Assembly (NCBI GenBank): GCA_029204225.1
Contig: CM055103.1
Location: 44,276,604-44,340,603 of the forward strand
Source: Diphasiastrum complanatum
Taxonomy: Eukaryota > Streptophyta > Lycopodiopsida > Lycopodiales > Lycopodiaceae
Direction of reading: 5' to 3'
DNA: 64,000 nucleotides
Shown here: in pieces, positions 61,965 through 64,000 of the stretch
Numbering within the stretch: position 1 is the stretch's first letter
Layout of the letters: each line of letters starts with the position of its first letter
The notes under the pieces: model-generated
Databases searched by the model: none
Told to the model about the DNA's origin: nothing
Seen by the model: the letters and a program-made list of their open reading frames with translations, nothing else
Position numbers and translations under genes: made by a program

Positions 61965-63488
61965 GAGATTCAAGTATGCCCCCTATTGTGTAACTTTGTC
62001 TGCATACTTCTCGAGGTGAAAGTGCACGGTTTCCAACGCTCATCTCTCCTGTCTACTCTTGTGCCACATACTAACCTTTATCCACCATCTGAAGCATCTA
62101 CCTCCTCCCAACCTGCAGTCATTAACACAACGGCCAGCAAACGAATGACTACCTCTATATTCACATCTCCACATGTTACCCGAAGACGTGTCTCCACTGC
62201 TGCACTAACCACTCCATCAACCATCGCCACTTCTTCTTCCATGCAACCTCCCACTCCGATTTCTGTTGTCGCTACCTTTCTTCTTGTTCCATCCACATCT
62301 GTTTCTGTCTCCATCCCCGTTTCTTCTATTGATACCACTCCTACTTCTCTTCCAATGTCCACTGCTCCATCCATCACCATCGCATCCTCCATCACTCCTG
62401 CCACCACCGTTGCTCCTCTCACATTCAATCCTTTTGATTCGCAACTGTCCCCCGACACTCTGGCATGGATGCAAGTTATAAATTTTTCACCCCCATGCCA
62501 GACACTTTCTGCTCCATCCTCATCTTCTTCCATACTCCACACCACCCTTCAGTTCCCCACTGTTCCTCCCATCCTCTCATTCGGACAAACCGTCCTCACC
62601 CCTGTTTTCACAGTTGTTTCTCGCATCCCACCCGCTTCGCCAACAAAGGTTGCCGAGGGTAGCCAACCACTGACTGATGACGCATTTGTACGAACAATTT
62701 TTGTACCATCGCCAGATCGGACTGATCCCACTGCCCCAGATGGCATCAGGACAAATGAAAACCTGATTAAAGACAATGACGACGGAATTTCACAAGTCAG
62801 GGCTGATACAACACAAGCCCCTGCCAGTGCCAGTGCCAGTGTACCGGCTGCTCCCACAGACCTAATGACGACGTACCAAACTCTGGGAAAATACATCCTG
62901 GATGTGGTGGCAGCCAAAGCTATTCTGGAAAGCAAGGTACTACACTTGGCGTCAAATAATACACAACTGCAAGCAGACCTCACCAAACTGCAACAAGAGC
63001 TGATTTTGGCTCAACAACACGAACAAGCAGGGCACCAAGAGATTGCCAAGTTTCAGCAGAAGGAGGAGGGCCTCAACAAATATATCCAAAGCCTCTCCAA
63101 TGCGCTGACTGAGGCCTCCACGAAGGTGCGGGAGCTTGAAGTTGAAGCGTCTCAACGGCTTGCCCCCATGCAGGTGCAACTTACCCTTTTGGAAGCAGAG
63201 AATACGCGCCTGGGGACGGAGGTCAAAGCCCTACAAGACGACAAGCTCGTCTGGTTAGCTCAACCTGCACCGGACTCAAGGCCGCTTTCTCAATCAGAGA
63301 TGAATCTTCTACGGCGTCAGGTGCAGGTTTATAGCCAAACCTTAAACAGTTACCAGGCAGAGTTCAACAAGTATCGGACAAGCGCAACACATGAGCTCGC
63401 CCAGGCCAAGCAAGCCCTCAAGGCATGCCAAAAATTCATGAACGCGAAGGCCCAAGCCCACCCCCGTGGTAGTTCCAGTGCCACCTAA
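61965..63488 (+). CDS. Main part of the Gypsy extra ORF: Ser/Thr/Pro-rich region and coiled coil
   Basis: An open plus frame of about 508 codons from the breakpoint to a stop TAA at 63486-63488. The annotated ATG upstream (61932) lies in antisense protease sequence, so it is not the natural start; the natural start is in the inverted segment at about 57213. The first 45 residues are hydrophobic (CPLLCNFVCILLEV). Residues of about 60-230 are Ser/Thr/Pro-rich with few charges. The last 200 are a long coiled coil (heptads such as LQADLTKLQQELILAQQ and VRELEVEASQRL), ending ACQKFMNAKAQ. No enzyme motif is seen. Together with its N-terminal part it would be about 720 residues. It could be an accessory or structural protein of the retrotransposon, comparable in position to env-like or other extra ORFs of Tat/Athila elements; function unknown. 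Confidence 0.7.
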   Translation, partial: EIQVCPLLCNFVCILLEVKVHGFQRSSLLSTLVPHTNLYPPSEASTSSQPAVINTTASKRMTTSIFTSPHVTRRRVSTAALTTPSTIATSSSMQPPTPISVVATFLLVPSTSVSVSIPVSSIDTTPTSLPMSTAPSITIASSITPATTVAPLTFNPFDSQLSPDTLAWMQVINFSPPCQTLSAPSSSSSILHTTLQFPTVPPILSFGQTVLTPVFTVVSRIPPASPTKVAEGSQPLTDDAFVRTIFVPSPDRTDPTAPDGIRTNENLIKDNDDGISQVRADTTQAPASASASVPAAPTDLMTTYQTLGKYILDVVAAKAILESKVLHLASNNTQLQADLTKLQQELILAQQHEQAGHQEIAKFQQKEEGLNKYIQSLSNALTEASTKVRELEVEASQRLAPMQVQLTLLEAENTRLGTEVKALQDDKLVWLAQPAPDSRPLSQSEMNLLRRQVQVYSQTLNSYQAEFNKYRTSATHELAQAKQALKACQKFMNAKAQAHPRGSSSAT

Positions 63489-64000
63489 TTTTGACGCTGC
63501 GCAAGCTAGTACCAACCAAGATCAAAGCCAACAGACAGTAGGGGGATCTCAAACAGATCAGCCGAAGGCCAAGACCAAGGGTAGACGGATACGGTTGCTG
63601 AGACGCAAGACCAGAGCCAAGGCACATCATCTAGAGGTTCACGCACGATATCTGCTAGCCGGGCCTTCTGAAGACCGAAGTCCGTGGAGGAGAAAATCAA
63701 TGAATTTTTAACAAAGTATCCCCACGAGTCATTTTGAGGCGGTTGGCAGATATCATTTTCTGCTCAAACAATCAAGGGCAAAGAACTGCAAGCGTTACCC
63801 GCCCTTCAACCACAACCAGAGTGGCGTCAGCAGTTATTCAAAAGAGAACTTGCGGCCATAAGGGCCTACGTGACAAGTCCACAACAATTACGGGTGAACG
63901 CACATTTCCTGCCATGTACACAAAGATCCAAATGGGCGGAATGCGACACTCCTTTGGACAAGATCACACTTCATAATTTTAATTGGCCGATCATACCACC
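63489..64000 (+). other. Gypsy sequence after the extra ORF, to window end
   Basis: After the stop the sequence stays GC-richer and coding-like, for example a basic Lys/Arg-rich stretch at 63560-63620 (frame 63466-63711: TKGRRIRLLRRKTRAKAHH). It could be a continuation of the extra ORF beyond a frameshift or the start of the 3' untranslated region. No LTR start is reached. Confidence 0.4.

Larger units (their letters stand above)
52430..64000 (+). mobile_element. Gypsy LTR retrotransposon with internal inversion, 3' end outside window
   Basis: In order: LTR, tRNA-Asp primer site, leader (53066-54277), gag (54278-about 55760), linker and protease start (to 56572), an inverted segment 56573-61964, and the resumed plus-strand extra ORF (61965-63488) with following sequence to the window end. 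Gene order once the segment is read reversed is gag-protease-RT-RNase H-integrase-spacer-extra ORF. No chromodomain follows integrase, which with the tRNA-Asp primer fits the Tat/Athila side of plant Gypsy elements. It is dead: several stops in gag, RT and extra ORF, and catalytic substitutions in RT and integrase. Confidence 0.85.

Noticed and set aside
62078-62545. 155-codon minus-strand frame under the extra ORF
   Set aside because: Antisense of the Ser/Thr/Pro-rich region; its Val/Met/Gly-rich composition follows from the other strand.
56615-63488. Two independent Gypsy elements inserted head to head to explain the strand switch
   Set aside because: Both interrupted ORFs (protease and extra ORF) continue in frame across the borders when the middle is flipped, which independent insertions would not give. 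No LTR is present at either border.

Overview
This window looks like nuclear DNA from a plant, most likely a seed plant with a large, transposon-dense genome. The evidence is one spliced host gene with the six-exon layout of plant group A/B MAP kinases, surrounded on both sides and in two introns by plant-type Copia (Ty1) and Gypsy (Ty3) LTR retrotransposons. The species cannot be fixed from the sequence. Long introns filled with full-length retrotransposons would suit a gymnosperm or another large-genome plant.

Layout. (1) 1-12217 is a pile of Gypsy remnants of one related group: a leader relic (about 60-870), a plus-strand gag relic (about 3180-4130), an internally deleted minus-strand element (about 4135-9300, with LTR, tRNA-Asp primer site, leader, gag, pol scraps and 3' spacer), and a second minus-strand element (about 9310-12217) with a deletion across its LTR/leader border. 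(2) 12224-15170 is an older plus-strand Gypsy relic. (3) 17404-34208 is the MAP kinase gene: six exons encode 403 residues with a TEY activation loop and a C-terminal common-docking motif. Intron 1 holds a young, complete-structure antisense Copia element (20676-26551: target duplication, LTRs about 99% identical, PBS and PPT), and intron 5 holds an older decayed antisense Copia (29202-33760). (4) 34209-38900 is 3' flank with a terminal-inverted-repeat element (about 36160-36942) and a short tandem duplication. (5) 38900-48271 holds three Copia relics: two on minus and one on plus, the last two both truncated inside reverse transcriptase. (6) 48272-52429 is simple sequence, short repeats, scraps of Copia and Gypsy pol, and a coding-like fragment resembling a pectin methylesterase inhibitor domain. 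(7) 52430-64000 is a Gypsy element that starts exactly at the end of that fragment and runs past the window edge.

The most notable structure is in region 7. The element begins in plus orientation (LTR, tRNA-Asp PBS, leader, gag, first part of protease). The stretch from about 56573 to 61964 then runs in the opposite orientation (rest of protease, RT, RNase H, integrase, spacer, first part of an extra ORF), and plus orientation resumes at 61965 in the middle of the same extra ORF. Protease and extra ORF both continue in frame across the two breakpoints when the segment is read reversed. This points to a 5.4 kb internal inversion, or a flipped assembly segment, and not to two separate elements. 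The extra ORF, about 720 codons downstream of integrase with a Ser/Thr/Pro-rich centre and a long coiled coil, is the least familiar coding sequence here. The same Gypsy group has leaders packed with a short GCGAGAGTT / AACTCTCGC motif in both orientations.

Only the MAP kinase looks like an intact host gene. All retrotransposon ORFs carry stops, frameshifts, deletions or catalytic substitutions. No tRNA, rRNA or CRISPR feature was seen.
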